41,914 nt of DNA, taken from an uncultured Pseudomonadota bacterium (GTDB lineage: Bacteria; Pseudomonadota; Gammaproteobacteria; Burkholderiales; Burkholderiaceae). Made by a program: the position numbers and the translations under genes. Shown here one piece after another: positions 1-7,158 of the stretch. The DNA lies in the NCBI GenBank assembly GCA_946480245.1, contig CAMLIZ010000026.1, positions 1-41,914 on the forward strand, given 5' to 3'. The notes under the pieces are model-generated. The model made no database searches. It saw only the letters and a list, made by a program, of their open reading frames with translations, and had not been told where the DNA came from. Each line of letters opens with the position of its first letter. The first letter of the stretch is position 1.

Positions 1-422
1 CGCGGCACGCCCTGCAGGCCGTCCTCGCCGCCGGTGAACGGCGCCTGCAGGCAGACGAAGTACACCATCTGCGCCATCGCCAGCGTGATCATCGCGAAGT
101 AGATGCCCTGGCGGCGGATCGCGATCAGGCCGATCACCAGGCCGAGCAGCGCGGCCACCGCCACGCCGGCCAGGATGCCCAGCTCGGGCGGCCAGCCGGC
201 CGTGCGCACCAGCCAGCCGGTGGCGTAGGCGGCCGACCCGAGGAAGGCCGCGTGGCCGAACGAGAGCAGCCCGGTGAAGCCGAGCAGCAGGTTGAAGGCG
301 CACGCGAAGATCGCGAAGCACAGTGCCTTCATCACGAACACGGGGTACAGGCCGAGGAAGGGCGCCGCCAGCAGCAGCGCCAGCACCACCAGCCAGGCGA
401 TCTTGTGGGTGTTGTTGCGCAT
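1..422 (-). CDS. livM: LivM-type branched-chain amino acid ABC permease (3' end cut by window)
   Basis: This is one of the two inner-membrane permeases of a branched-chain amino acid-type (HAAT family) ABC importer. The first 140 residues are visible, starting at ATG 422 (MRNNTHKIAWLVVL). They carry an N-terminal membrane helix, the LivM-typical stretch NLLLGFTGLLSFGHAAF at about residues 48-64, a further hydrophobic helix and then RRQGIYFAMITLAMAQM, a hallmark of LivM. The start lies 4 bases after the livH stop, with AGGAGC inside the end of livH as a plausible ribosome site. The remaining C-terminal part, normally another 150-200 residues, lies outside the window. The family is clear; the transported substrate is not determined. 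Confidence 0.93.
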   Translation of the reverse strand, partial: MRNNTHKIAWLVVLALLLAAPFLGLYPVFVMKALCFAIFACAFNLLLGFTGLLSFGHAAFLGSAAYATGWLVRTAGWPPELGILAGVAVAALLGLVIGLIAIRRQGIYFAMITLAMAQMVYFVCLQAPFTGGEDGLQGVP

Positions 423-426
423 GGTG

Positions 427-1314
427 TCAGCGCTCCTGGCCAAACAGGCCGGCCGGCCGCACCATCAGCACGATGGCCATGATCACGAACACCACGATGT
501 TGGACGCTTCCGGATAGAAGACCTTGGTGAGCCCTTCGATCAGGCCCAGCGCCAGGCCGGTGAGGATGGCCCCGAGGATCGAGCCCATGCCGCCGATCAC
601 CACCACCGCGAACACCACGATGATCAGGTGGCTGCCCATCAGCGGTGTCACCTGGATGATGGGTGCGGCCAGCACGCCGGCCATGGCGGCCAGCGCGGCG
701 CCGCCGGCGTAGGTGAGCATCACCATCAGCGGCACGTTGATGCCGAAGGCCTGCACGAGCCGCGGGTTCTCGGTGCCGGCGCGCAAGGTGGCGCCCAGGC
801 GCGTCTTCTCGATCAGAAACCAGGTGCCCAGGCACACGGCGAGCGAGGCGAACACCACCCAGCCGCGATAGTTGGGCAGGATCATGAAGCCGAGGTTGGT
901 GGCGCCCTGCAGCAGCTCGGGTACCGGGTACTGCTGGCCCGAGACGCCGTACTCCTCGCGGAACAGGCCCTCGAAGATCTGCGCCAGCCCGAAGGTGAGC
1001 AGCAGGCCGTACAGCGGATCGAGCTTGTACAGGTGCTTGAGCATCGTGCGCTCGATCACCACGCCCAGCAGGCCCACCACCAGTGGCGCCAGCACCAGCG
1101 CCATCCAGTAGTTGAGGCCGAAGCGGTCGAGCGCGATCCACGCCACGTAGGCGCCGATCATGTACAGGGCACCGTGAGCGAAGTTCACGATGCCCAGCAG
1201 GCCGAAGATCACCGCCAGGCCGAGGCTCAGCATCGCGTAGAACGAGCCGTTGACCAGCCCGAGCAGCAGCTGGCCCAGAAAGGCCTGGAGGGGGATGCCG
1301 AAGATCTCAGTCAT
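427..1314 (-). CDS. livH: LivH-type branched-chain amino acid ABC permease
   Basis: This 295-residue integral membrane permease pairs with LivM to form the translocation channel of the ABC importer. The N-terminal stretch GLVNGSFYAMLSLGLAVIFG, followed by GIVNFAHGALYMIGAYVAW, is the classic LivH signature. About eight hydrophobic segments follow, and the EAA-like cytoplasmic region contains MGSILGAILTGLALGLIEG near residues 245-263. It sits between the second substrate-binding protein (23-base gap) and livM (4-base gap), all on minus. No strong Shine-Dalgarno is visible before ATG 1314. Length is normal for the family. Confidence 0.95.
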   Translation of the reverse strand: MTEIFGIPLQAFLGQLLLGLVNGSFYAMLSLGLAVIFGLLGIVNFAHGALYMIGAYVAWIALDRFGLNYWMALVLAPLVVGLLGVVIERTMLKHLYKLDPLYGLLLTFGLAQIFEGLFREEYGVSGQQYPVPELLQGATNLGFMILPNYRGWVVFASLAVCLGTWFLIEKTRLGATLRAGTENPRLVQAFGINVPLMVMLTYAGGAALAAMAGVLAAPIIQVTPLMGSHLIIVVFAVVVIGGMGSILGAILTGLALGLIEGLTKVFYPEASNIVVFVIMAIVLMVRPAGLFGQER

Positions 1315-1337
1315 GGCGGTGATGGTTCAGCAGCGGC

Positions 1338-2540
1338 CTACTTCCACAAGGAGCAGCGCGATTCGGCCTTGGTGGTGAACGCGTCGTCGCCCTTGATGGT
1401 CTTCACGACGTTGAAGTAGTCCCACGGCTCCTTCGATTGCGCCGGCGTCTTCACCTGCAGCAGGAACATGTCGTGCACCATGCGGCCGTCCGGGCGCAGG
1501 TGGCCGTCCTTGATGTAGAAGTCGTTGAACGTCATCTTGTGCAGCTGCGCCATCACCTTGTCGCCGTCGTCCGTGCCGATCTCCTTCACCGCCTTCAGGT
1601 AGTTGCTGACCGAGGAGTAGTCCGCGGCCTGCAGCGACGAGGGCATGCGCTTGTTCTTGTCGAAGAACTTGCGGCTCCAGGCGCGCGCCTCGGGGCTCTG
1701 GTTCCAGTACCAGCTGTCGGTGAGGTACATGCCTTGCGTAGCCTTCAGGCCCAGCGAGTGGATGTCGTTGATGAACATCAGCAGGCCGGCCAGCTTCATC
1801 GTCTTGGTGATGCCGAACTCGTTGGCGGCCTTGATCGCGTTGATCGTGTCGCCGCCGGCATTGGCCAGGCCGAGGATCTGCGCCTTGCTGCTCTGCGCCT
1901 GCAGCAGGAACGACGAGAAGTCGCTCGTGGCCAGCGGGTGGCGCACCGAGCCCAGCACCTTGCCGCCGTTGGCTTCCACCACCTTGGCGGTGTCGTTCTG
2001 CAGCGCCGAGCCGAACGCGTAGTCGGCGGTCAGGAAGTACCAGGTCTTGCCGCCGGCCTTCACCACCTCCTTGCCGGTGCCCTTGGCGAGCGCCGTGGTG
2101 TCGTAGGCGTAGTGCACGGTGTACGGCGTGCAGCGCTCGTTGGTGAGCGTGGCGGCGCCGGCGCCGATCGAGATGAACGGCTTGTGCTTCTCCGCCGCCA
2201 CGCCGGCCATCGCCAGATTGGTGCCGGAGTTGGTGCCGCCGATCAGCACGTCCAGGCCCTGCTGGTCGAACCATTCGCGCGCCTTGGCGCCGGCGATGTC
2301 GGCCTTGTTCTGGTGGTCGGCCACCAGCACTTCGATCTTCTTGCCGTTGATTGCGCCGCCCATGTCGGCCACGGCCTGCTTGATGGCGTCCGCGCCGGCG
2401 GGGCCGTCGATGTCGGCATACAGGCCCGACATGTCGGTGATGAAGCCGATGCGGATCACGTCGCCGGAAATCTGGGCGTGAGCGCCGGTGAGTGCGCCGG
2501 CGGCGAGGGCCGAGGCAACGGCAATGGACTTCAGTTTCAT
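1338..2540 (-). CDS. Periplasmic amino acid/aromatic acid-type ABC substrate-binding protein (Peripla_BP_6)
   Basis: This 400-residue periplasmic binding protein of the LivK superfamily starts at ATG 2540, with AGGAGA six bases upstream. The N-terminal signal peptide (MKLKSIAVASALAAGALTGAHA) ends in AHA, a good signal peptidase I site. The mature protein begins with the fold-typical strand IRIGFITDMSGLYADIDGP, then INGKKIEVLVADHQNKADIA. Two type I binding-protein lobes fill the rest, with no membrane anchor. It is the second of two such proteins in the same operon and lies between livF and livH. The family covers leucine, amides, urea and aromatic acids, so the ligand cannot be read from sequence. 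I leave the symbol livK open for that reason. Confidence 0.9.
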   Translation of the reverse strand: MKLKSIAVASALAAGALTGAHAQISGDVIRIGFITDMSGLYADIDGPAGADAIKQAVADMGGAINGKKIEVLVADHQNKADIAGAKAREWFDQQGLDVLIGGTNSGTNLAMAGVAAEKHKPFISIGAGAATLTNERCTPYTVHYAYDTTALAKGTGKEVVKAGGKTWYFLTADYAFGSALQNDTAKVVEANGGKVLGSVRHPLATSDFSSFLLQAQSSKAQILGLANAGGDTINAIKAANEFGITKTMKLAGLLMFINDIHSLGLKATQGMYLTDSWYWNQSPEARAWSRKFFDKNKRMPSSLQAADYSSVSNYLKAVKEIGTDDGDKVMAQLHKMTFNDFYIKDGHLRPDGRMVHDMFLLQVKTPAQSKEPWDYFNVVKTIKGDDAFTTKAESRCSLWK

Positions 2541-2564
2541 CGTGTCTCCTGTTGAGCGAAAAGA

Positions 2565-3269
2565 TCAGACGCCGAGCGTCTTGTGGAGTTGATCCAGGCG
2601 TTGAGGGAGTTCGGCCTGGGTGAAATCCTGCGTGATGCGTCCGTGCTCCATCACGAGGAAGCGGTCCGCCAGCGGGGCGGCGAAGCGGAAGTTCTGTTCG
2701 ACCATCACCACGGTGTAGCCCTGCTGGCGCAGCGAGACCACCATGTCGGCCAGCTTCTGCACGATCACCGGGGCCAGGCCCTCGGAGATCTCGTCGAGTA
2801 GCAGCAGCTTGGCGCCGGTGCGCAGGATGCGGGCCACCGCGAGCATCTGCTGCTCGCCGCCCGACAGCCGCGTGCCCTGGCTGCTGGCGCGCTCCTTGAG
2901 GTTGGGGAACATCGCGTGGATCTGCTCCACGTTCATGCCGCCGCTCTTGAGCACCGGCGGCAGCAGCAGGTTTTCGTGCGTCGACAGGCTGGAGAAGATG
3001 CCGCGTTCTTCGGGGCAGTAGCCCACACCCAGTCGCGCGATGCGGTGCGTGGGCAGGCCGATGGTCTCGGTGCCGAGCACGCGGATCGAGCCCTTGCGCG
3101 AGCCCGTGAGGCCCATGATGGCGCGCAAGGTGCTGGTGCGGCCCGCGCCGTTGCGGCCGAGCAGGGTGACGACCTCGCCTTCGTTGACGTGGAAGTTCAC
3201 GCCATGCAGCACATGCGACTCGCCGTACCAGGCGTGCAGGTCGCGCACCTCGAGAAAGGGCGTGGTCAT
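2565..3269 (-). CDS. livF: LivF-type ABC importer ATPase
   Basis: This 234-residue ATP-binding subunit energises the branched-chain amino acid-type importer together with LivG. It starts at ATG 3269, sharing one base with the livG stop (TGATG). The Q-loop, the signature LSGGEQQMLAVARIL (near 135) and Walker B LLLLDEISEGLAP (near 157) are all present. The C-terminal VVMVEQNFRFAAPLADR holds the family's switch region, with VEQN in place of a histidine switch as is usual in LivF. The oddity is Walker A, which reads GRNGAGRTST: the invariant lysine is arginine at residue 44 (codon at 3138-3140). I believe similar variants occur in related LivF proteins, but could not check. No other damage is visible. 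Confidence 0.94.
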   Translation of the reverse strand: MTTPFLEVRDLHAWYGESHVLHGVNFHVNEGEVVTLLGRNGAGRTSTLRAIMGLTGSRKGSIRVLGTETIGLPTHRIARLGVGYCPEERGIFSSLSTHENLLLPPVLKSGGMNVEQIHAMFPNLKERASSQGTRLSGGEQQMLAVARILRTGAKLLLLDEISEGLAPVIVQKLADMVVSLRQQGYTVVMVEQNFRFAAPLADRFLVMEHGRITQDFTQAELPQRLDQLHKTLGV

Positions 3270-4039
3270 CAATGCGCTCCCTGCAACTCGGCGCTGCTGC
3301 TGCCCATGTAGGCCTCGATCACCGCCGGATCCTTTGACACGGTCTCGTACGGCCCTTCGGCCAGCTTGGCGCCGCGTGCCAGCACGGTGATGGTGTCGGC
3401 GATGCTCGACACGACGCTCATGTTGTGCTCGACCATCAACACCGTGCAGCCGGCCGACACCTTCTTGATCAACTGCTTGATGCGCTCGACGTCCTCGATG
3501 CCCATGCCTTGCGTGGGTTCGTCCAGCAGCATCAGCTCGGGCTCCATTGCCAGCGTGGTGGCGATCTCCAGCGCACGCTTGCGGCCGTAGGGCAGCTCCA
3601 CGCTCGGCGTGTCGGCATAGCTCTCCAGATCCACCTCGCGCAGCAGCGCGCGGGCGCGGTCGTTCAGCACGTCGAGGCTGCGCTCGGGGCGCCAGAAGTG
3701 GAACGATGTGCCCAGCCGCCGCTGCAGGCCCACGCGCACGTTCTCCAGCACCGACAGGTGCGGGAACACCGCCGAGATCTGGAACGAGCGGATGATGCCG
3801 CGCCGCGCGATCTGCGCCGGCGCCTCCTTCGTGATGTCCTCGCCGTTGAAGCGGATGGTGCCGGCCGTGGGTACGAGGAACTTGGTGAGCAGGTTGAAGC
3901 AGGTCGTCTTGCCGGCGCCATTGGGGCCGATCAACGCGTGGATGCTGCCGCGCTGAACGTCCAGGTCCACCTCGCTCACGGCGGTGAAGCCCTTGAACTC
4001 CTTGGTGAGGCCGCGTGCGGCCAGCAGGGGGTGTGTCAC
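3269..4039 (-). CDS. livG: LivG-type ABC importer ATPase
   Basis: This 256-residue ATP-binding subunit partners LivF. Walker A is intact (GPNGAGKTT, K44). The LivG-typical signature position reads LPYGRKRALEIA rather than LSGGQ, which is normal for this subfamily. Walker B is LMLLDEPTQGM, followed by VLMVEHNMSVV with the switch histidine. The start is GTG at 4039, overlapping the stop of the upstream binding protein by 4 bases (GTGA), which suggests translational coupling. The C-terminal tail containing EAYMG is typical of LivG. It belongs to the six-gene minus-strand operon reading from 5151 to beyond the left edge. Confidence 0.95.
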   Translation of the reverse strand: MTHPLLAARGLTKEFKGFTAVSEVDLDVQRGSIHALIGPNGAGKTTCFNLLTKFLVPTAGTIRFNGEDITKEAPAQIARRGIIRSFQISAVFPHLSVLENVRVGLQRRLGTSFHFWRPERSLDVLNDRARALLREVDLESYADTPSVELPYGRKRALEIATTLAMEPELMLLDEPTQGMGIEDVERIKQLIKKVSAGCTVLMVEHNMSVVSSIADTITVLARGAKLAEGPYETVSKDPAVIEAYMGSSSAELQGAH

Positions 4040-5151
4040 TTGAGCAGCTTTCCTGAAGCACTGATCACGGTCACCTCCACGAAGCGGGAGCCGATGCGGT
4101 TGTGCGGGCCGTAGGCCACGCTCACGCCGCCCATGTCATAAGGGTTCAGCGACTCCAATGCCTTGATGACCGCGGCGCGCGTAGGGTTGGGCCCCGCGCG
4201 CCTCAGGCCTTCCACCAGCACCTTGGCGCCGAGGAACTCCTCGAAGTTCGTGTAGTTGATCTCGGCGCCGGGCGCGTACTTGTGCATCAGCTCGTGGAAC
4301 TCGCGCACCACCGGCAGCAGCGGCTGGTAGGGGTAGGGCACCACCTGGCTGATGCCGAGCCCGCGCACGCTGTCGATGCCACCCAGCTTCACCAGCTCGG
4401 CCGGGTCGACCACCGAGATGTTGAACAGCTGCCCGCCGCCGCCGGCCTGGCGATAGCGCTTGACGAAGGCCGCAGCCGGCTTGTTGACGGCGATCATGAT
4501 CACCGCCTGCGACTGCGCCTTCAGGATCGCGTCCACCGCGCTCTGCACCTCGGCGGTGTTGCGCTCGTACGGTGCCGCGGCCGCGATCTTGAGCTTGCGG
4601 CGCTCGAGTGCCGCTTCCACGCCGGCCAGGCCGGCCTTGCCGAAAGCGTCGTTCTGGTAGAGCACCGCCACGCGCTGGATGCCTTGCGCGGCGAGCTGTT
4701 GCACCATGTGCTCGGCCTCGTCGGCATAGCCGGCGCGCACGTGGAAGATCCACGGGTTGAACGGGGTGCGCAGCGGTTCGCCGCCGGTGTAGGGCGCCAC
4801 CAGCGCGATGCCGGCATCGGCGAGCACCTTGTCCTGCAGCAGCTTGGCCACGTTGGCGGTGCCGGCAAAGCCGAACAGCGCCACCACTTCGGGTTTGGCG
4901 ACCAGCTGGCGCGTCTGCCGCACGGTGTCCTCCACCTTGTAGCCGTCGTCGAGCACGATGGTCCTGATCTTCTGGCCGTGGATGCCGCCTTGCGCGTTCA
5001 CTGCGTCGAACATCACCTGACCTCCGAGCACCATCTGCTTGCCGGTGCTGGCCAGCGAGCCGGACAAAGGCGCCACCTGTCCGATCACCACATCGGCCCG
5101 TGCGGCGTGGGCAGCCACCAACAGCAAGGCGCAAGCAATCCACCGATTCAC
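4036..5151 (-). CDS. Periplasmic ABC substrate-binding protein, first gene of the liv-type operon
   Basis: This 371-residue LivK-superfamily binding protein leads the operon. I choose GTG 5151, because AAGGAG at 5160-5165 lies eight bases upstream. A longer reading frame back to 5226 would run across that ribosome site and the sigma-54 promoter match. The product starts MNRWIACALLLVAAHAARA, a short signal peptide ending in ARA, then DVVIGQVAPLSGSLASTGKQ, typical of Peripla_BP_6 proteins. No anchor follows. It is unrelated in detail to the second binding protein at 1338-2540, so the importer may use two receptors of different specificity. Ligand unknown. Confidence 0.9.
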   Translation of the reverse strand: MNRWIACALLLVAAHAARADVVIGQVAPLSGSLASTGKQMVLGGQVMFDAVNAQGGIHGQKIRTIVLDDGYKVEDTVRQTRQLVAKPEVVALFGFAGTANVAKLLQDKVLADAGIALVAPYTGGEPLRTPFNPWIFHVRAGYADEAEHMVQQLAAQGIQRVAVLYQNDAFGKAGLAGVEAALERRKLKIAAAAPYERNTAEVQSAVDAILKAQSQAVIMIAVNKPAAAFVKRYRQAGGGGQLFNISVVDPAELVKLGGIDSVRGLGISQVVPYPYQPLLPVVREFHELMHKYAPGAEINYTNFEEFLGAKVLVEGLRRAGPNPTRAAVIKALESLNPYDMGGVSVAYGPHNRIGSRFVEVTVISASGKLLK

Positions 5152-5208
5152 CACGACGTCTCCTTTGTGTACGTCTCGCCGATTGCGGCGGCGAGCCGGC
5201 TGGAGATC

Positions 5209-5223
5209 GCAATCCGTGTGCCA
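5209..5223 (-). promoter_or_regulatory. Candidate sigma-54 (RpoN) promoter of the liv-type operon
   Basis: On the minus strand the sequence is TGGCACACGGATTGC, that is TGGCAC, five bases, TTGC. This fits the RpoN consensus TGGCAC-N5-TTGC, with exactly ten bases between the GG and GC elements. The predicted transcription start, about 12 bases beyond the GC, falls near 5197. That leaves a leader of about 46 bases before the GTG at 5151. Sigma-54 control would fit nitrogen-dependent amino acid uptake, but this is a sequence match only. Confidence 0.6.
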
Positions 5224-5225
5224 CA

Positions 5226-5245
5226 ACTTGGTGCGCGCGCCAAGT
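5226..5245. repeat. Inverted repeat next to the sigma-54 promoter
   Basis: ACTTGG, eight bases, CCAAGT. It sits immediately upstream of the -24 element of the sigma-54 promoter match. It may bind a regulator or be a chance repeat. It resembles but does not complete an NtrC site, having GGTGCG where GGTGCA would be expected. Confidence 0.35.
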
Positions 5246-5315
5246 CGTTGTCACTCAATGGAAAAGTGTCGAGAGCTCGGGTTAATACGGGGTGTCTCGA
5301 TCAGTAGAAACTGTC

Positions 5316-5351
5316 CAGGGAGCGAACAGGGTTGTCCCTGAGACATGTCTC
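5316..5351. repeat. Two adjoining palindromes upstream of the liv-type operon
   Basis: An inverted repeat CAGGGA...TCCCTG spans 5316-5340. A perfect 12-base palindrome GAGACATGTCTC spans 5340-5351. They lie about 120-155 bases upstream of the predicted sigma-54 start, the usual distance for an enhancer-binding activator. I cannot name the binding protein. Confidence 0.4.
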
Positions 5352-5366
5352 GGGTGCGGACACCCG
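5351..5366 (-). terminator. Hairpin after the GNAT gene
   Basis: A six-base stem, CGGGTG with CACCCG around a four-base loop, begins about 9 bases past the stop of the acetyltransferase gene that ends at 5375. There is no T run, so it is a weak terminator candidate. It could instead be part of the regulatory region of the liv-type operon. Confidence 0.25.
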
Positions 5367-5374
5367 TGGGCCGG

Positions 5375-5851
5375 TCAGTGCTGGCGCTCGCGCAGCACGC
5401 GAACCATGCGGCGCGCCGCGAGGTGGGGCGCGTAGTAGCCGGGCACGACGCCCGTTTCGGTGAAGCCCAGCGAGCGATAGAAGCCCAGTGCGCCTTCGTT
5501 GTCGGCGCGCAGCTCGAGGTGCAGGCTGGCCAGTCCCGCCACTTGCGCCGACACGCACAGCCAGTCGACCAACTGCCGCCCGACGCCCCGGCGGCGCTGC
5601 GCGGGCTGCACGCACAGCAGCACGAGATGGCCACGCTGCTCGCCGAATTGCAGGATCGCGAAACCCAGAACGCTGCCGTTAGCGCCGCAGGCGAGCAGTG
5701 CAGCGGTGTCCGGGTCGCGGATCAGCCGCGCGATGCGGTCGGCCGAGTAGCGCCAGGCCAGGCCGGTCTCGATCAAGTCCCGCGACATCGCGGCCAGCGT
5801 GCCGGCGTCGCCCGGGCGGGCGAGCCGCATCGTGATCGCGTCGGAGGCCAT
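5375..5851 (-). CDS. GNAT-family N-acetyltransferase
   Basis: This 158-residue GNAT protein has the start chosen at ATG 5851; a GTG at 5866 would add five residues. The fold begins at TMRLARPGDAGTLAAM. The acetyl-CoA binding motif A is seen in VLLCVQPAQRRRGVGRQLVD (the QRRRGVG pyrophosphate loop). Motif B follows as ADNEGALGFYRSLGFTETG, which carries the conserved asparagine and tyrosine. The acceptor substrate cannot be inferred. It lies 37 bases after the end of the 82-residue gene, on the same strand, so the two may be cotranscribed. Confidence 0.85.
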   Translation of the reverse strand: MASDAITMRLARPGDAGTLAAMSRDLIETGLAWRYSADRIARLIRDPDTAALLACGANGSVLGFAILQFGEQRGHLVLLCVQPAQRRRGVGRQLVDWLCVSAQVAGLASLHLELRADNEGALGFYRSLGFTETGVVPGYYAPHLAARRMVRVLRERQH

Positions 5852-5888
5852 GCGCAATTCTGGCACCGCATGGCCTTGCGCAAGGTGC

Positions 5889-6137
5889 TCAGCAGCCCAG
5901 GCGCTGCGGCTCCTTGCGGATGATGTCCTGCGCCTGACGCAACGCGAAGCTCAACGCTTCCACCGGCGAGTCCCAGCGATGGCCGCCGGACAGCGCCACG
6001 TCGCGGAAGGCCTCGCGCGGCGGGTTGTGGATGCCGCGCCAGCGGCTCACCACCACCGCCGCCACATAGCCGCCCGGGCTTTCCAGCGCGCCGGCGTAGA
6101 TGCGGTAGTCGCCTTCGTTGCGTTCGTCGAAATGCAT
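5889..6137 (-). CDS. Small conserved-looking protein of unknown function (82 aa)
   Basis: I do not recognise this family with confidence. The product starts MHFDERNEGDYRIYAGALES at ATG 6137, with GAGCAAG upstream as a weak ribosome site. It has a beta-rich first half (GYVAAVVVSRWRG) and a C-terminal helix (SPVEALSFALRQAQDIIRKE). The pattern of an aromatic-rich strand, GGHRWDSPVEAL and a terminal helix resembles small single-domain proteins common in Burkholderiales. No signal peptide, cysteine motif or membrane segment is visible apart from one C-terminal cysteine. The codon pattern is that of a real gene, and no longer ORF competes on either strand. Confidence 0.65.
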   Translation of the reverse strand: MHFDERNEGDYRIYAGALESPGGYVAAVVVSRWRGIHNPPREAFRDVALSGGHRWDSPVEALSFALRQAQDIIRKEPQRLGC

Positions 6138-6193
6138 GCCGCTTGCTCCTCAAGACCTGGAGGCATCGTAGGCAGTGGTGCGGCGGGCCGAAA

Positions 6194-6230
6194 CCCCATC
6201 AGGGGTGGAGCAAGGGGCCCGCTGATGGGG
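6194..6230 (-). terminator. Putative intrinsic terminator after the hemerythrin/DUF2630 pair
   Basis: A perfect nine-base inverted repeat, CCCCATCAG with CTGATGGGG around 19 bases, lies 45 bases beyond the DUF2630 stop. On minus it is followed by GTTTCGG, a very short T run. The rest of the gap 6138-6274 holds only GC-rich sequence and the leader of the 82-residue gene. Confidence 0.45.
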
Positions 6231-6274
6231 GTGGGGTGCGGCCCCCGAACGGGTGAGGCGCGAGCGGCTGAGGG

Positions 6275-6508
6275 TCAGCCGAGGTAGCGCTCCACCGTGC
6301 CCACGTCGCGCGTGCGCGCCGCATCCGGGTCGTCGCCGAACTCGCGCTTGGCGCGGCGCTGGCGCAGCAGGTCCCAGCACTGGTCGAGCTGCTCCTCGAT
6401 GTGGCGCATGCGCTCGGCATGTTGCTCCGGGCGCGCGGTGTCGGCGCGCAGCCGGTCTTCTTCATTGACCAGCTCGTTGATGTGCTGAAGGATCGTCTTG
6501 TCGCTCAC
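6275..6508 (-). CDS. DUF2630 family protein
   Basis: This 77-residue helical protein matches the DUF2630 pattern. INELVNEEDRLR near the N-terminus is followed by IEEQLDQCWDLLRQRRAKRE, then a proline- and aspartate-rich tail ending VERYLG. The start is GTG 6508, overlapping the stop of the hemerythrin gene by 4 bases (GTGA). AGGAG lies eight bases upstream, inside the end of that gene, so translation is probably coupled. The family has no assigned function that I know. The heptad pattern suggests a short coiled-coil dimer. Confidence 0.85.
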   Translation of the reverse strand: MSDKTILQHINELVNEEDRLRADTARPEQHAERMRHIEEQLDQCWDLLRQRRAKREFGDDPDAARTRDVGTVERYLG

Positions 6509-7107
6509 GATGAGGTCTCCTGTGATGCCTTCGGCCCACCGGCAAGTGGCGAACCCGCCGGCGGCGCAGTGCCGCCACGGCGCGCGGCCATCTCGCGGCC
6601 CATCGCGTGCAACGCCTGCGCATCGAGCTGCGCCTGGGCCGTGGGGAAGGCGCCTTCGTCTTCCAGCGCCAGGTGCTCGCGATGCAGTTCCACGAACGCG
6701 TCGGCCCGGCCCTGCAGTGCCGCGCGATCCGGCATGCGCCCGTCGGCCACGGCGGCCAGCAAGGGGTCCAGCGTGCTCCAGCACTGGCCGATGGCTTGGT
6801 GATCGTCGAGCAGCCGTTGCGCCAGGGCCTGCCAGCGCGGATGCCCGGTCGCCCGCAGGCGTGGGATCACGTGGCGCTCCTCGTCCTCGTGATGCGCCGG
6901 CGCGGCCATGCGGAAGTAGCGCAGCACGTCGGCCGCCGCGTCGCGCGCCTGCGCGTCCACGCCCTGCGCCTGCACATGCGCCACCAGCCGCTGCAGCAGC
7001 GCCAGCGAGCGGCGCACGCGCTGGTGGCAGGCGCCCAGCATCTCGAAGGGTTGGTCGAAGCCCGCGGCGGGGCTGTCATGGCCGAAGGCGGGGTGGCTGC
7101 TGCGCAT
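6505..7107 (-). CDS. Hemerythrin HHE-domain protein
   Basis: This 200-residue cytosolic protein has a hemerythrin-like four-helix bundle. The presumed di-iron ligands occur in order: ACHQRV (about residue 31), HHEDEERH (about 77-84), DDHQAI (about 105) and VELHREHLALEDEG (about 145-158). The family binds a non-haem di-iron centre and is linked to oxygen sensing or storage or to redox stress; which applies here is unknown. The start is taken as ATG 7107. The gene diverges from the response regulator across a 51-base gap, so the two promoters must overlap. Its last codons overlap the DUF2630 start. Confidence 0.88.
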   Translation of the reverse strand: MRSSHPAFGHDSPAAGFDQPFEMLGACHQRVRRSLALLQRLVAHVQAQGVDAQARDAAADVLRYFRMAAPAHHEDEERHVIPRLRATGHPRWQALAQRLLDDHQAIGQCWSTLDPLLAAVADGRMPDRAALQGRADAFVELHREHLALEDEGAFPTAQAQLDAQALHAMGREMAARRGGTAPPAGSPLAGGPKASQETSS

Positions 7108-7158
7108 GCCACATTCTGGTGCTGCGGTAAGCTGCCGCCCCTGCAAGCCCCCGACGCC

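Noticed and set aside
5226..5245. NtrC binding site at the liv-type promoter
   Set aside because: One half resembles GGTGCA but the other does not, and the site abuts the -24 element rather than lying at enhancer distance.
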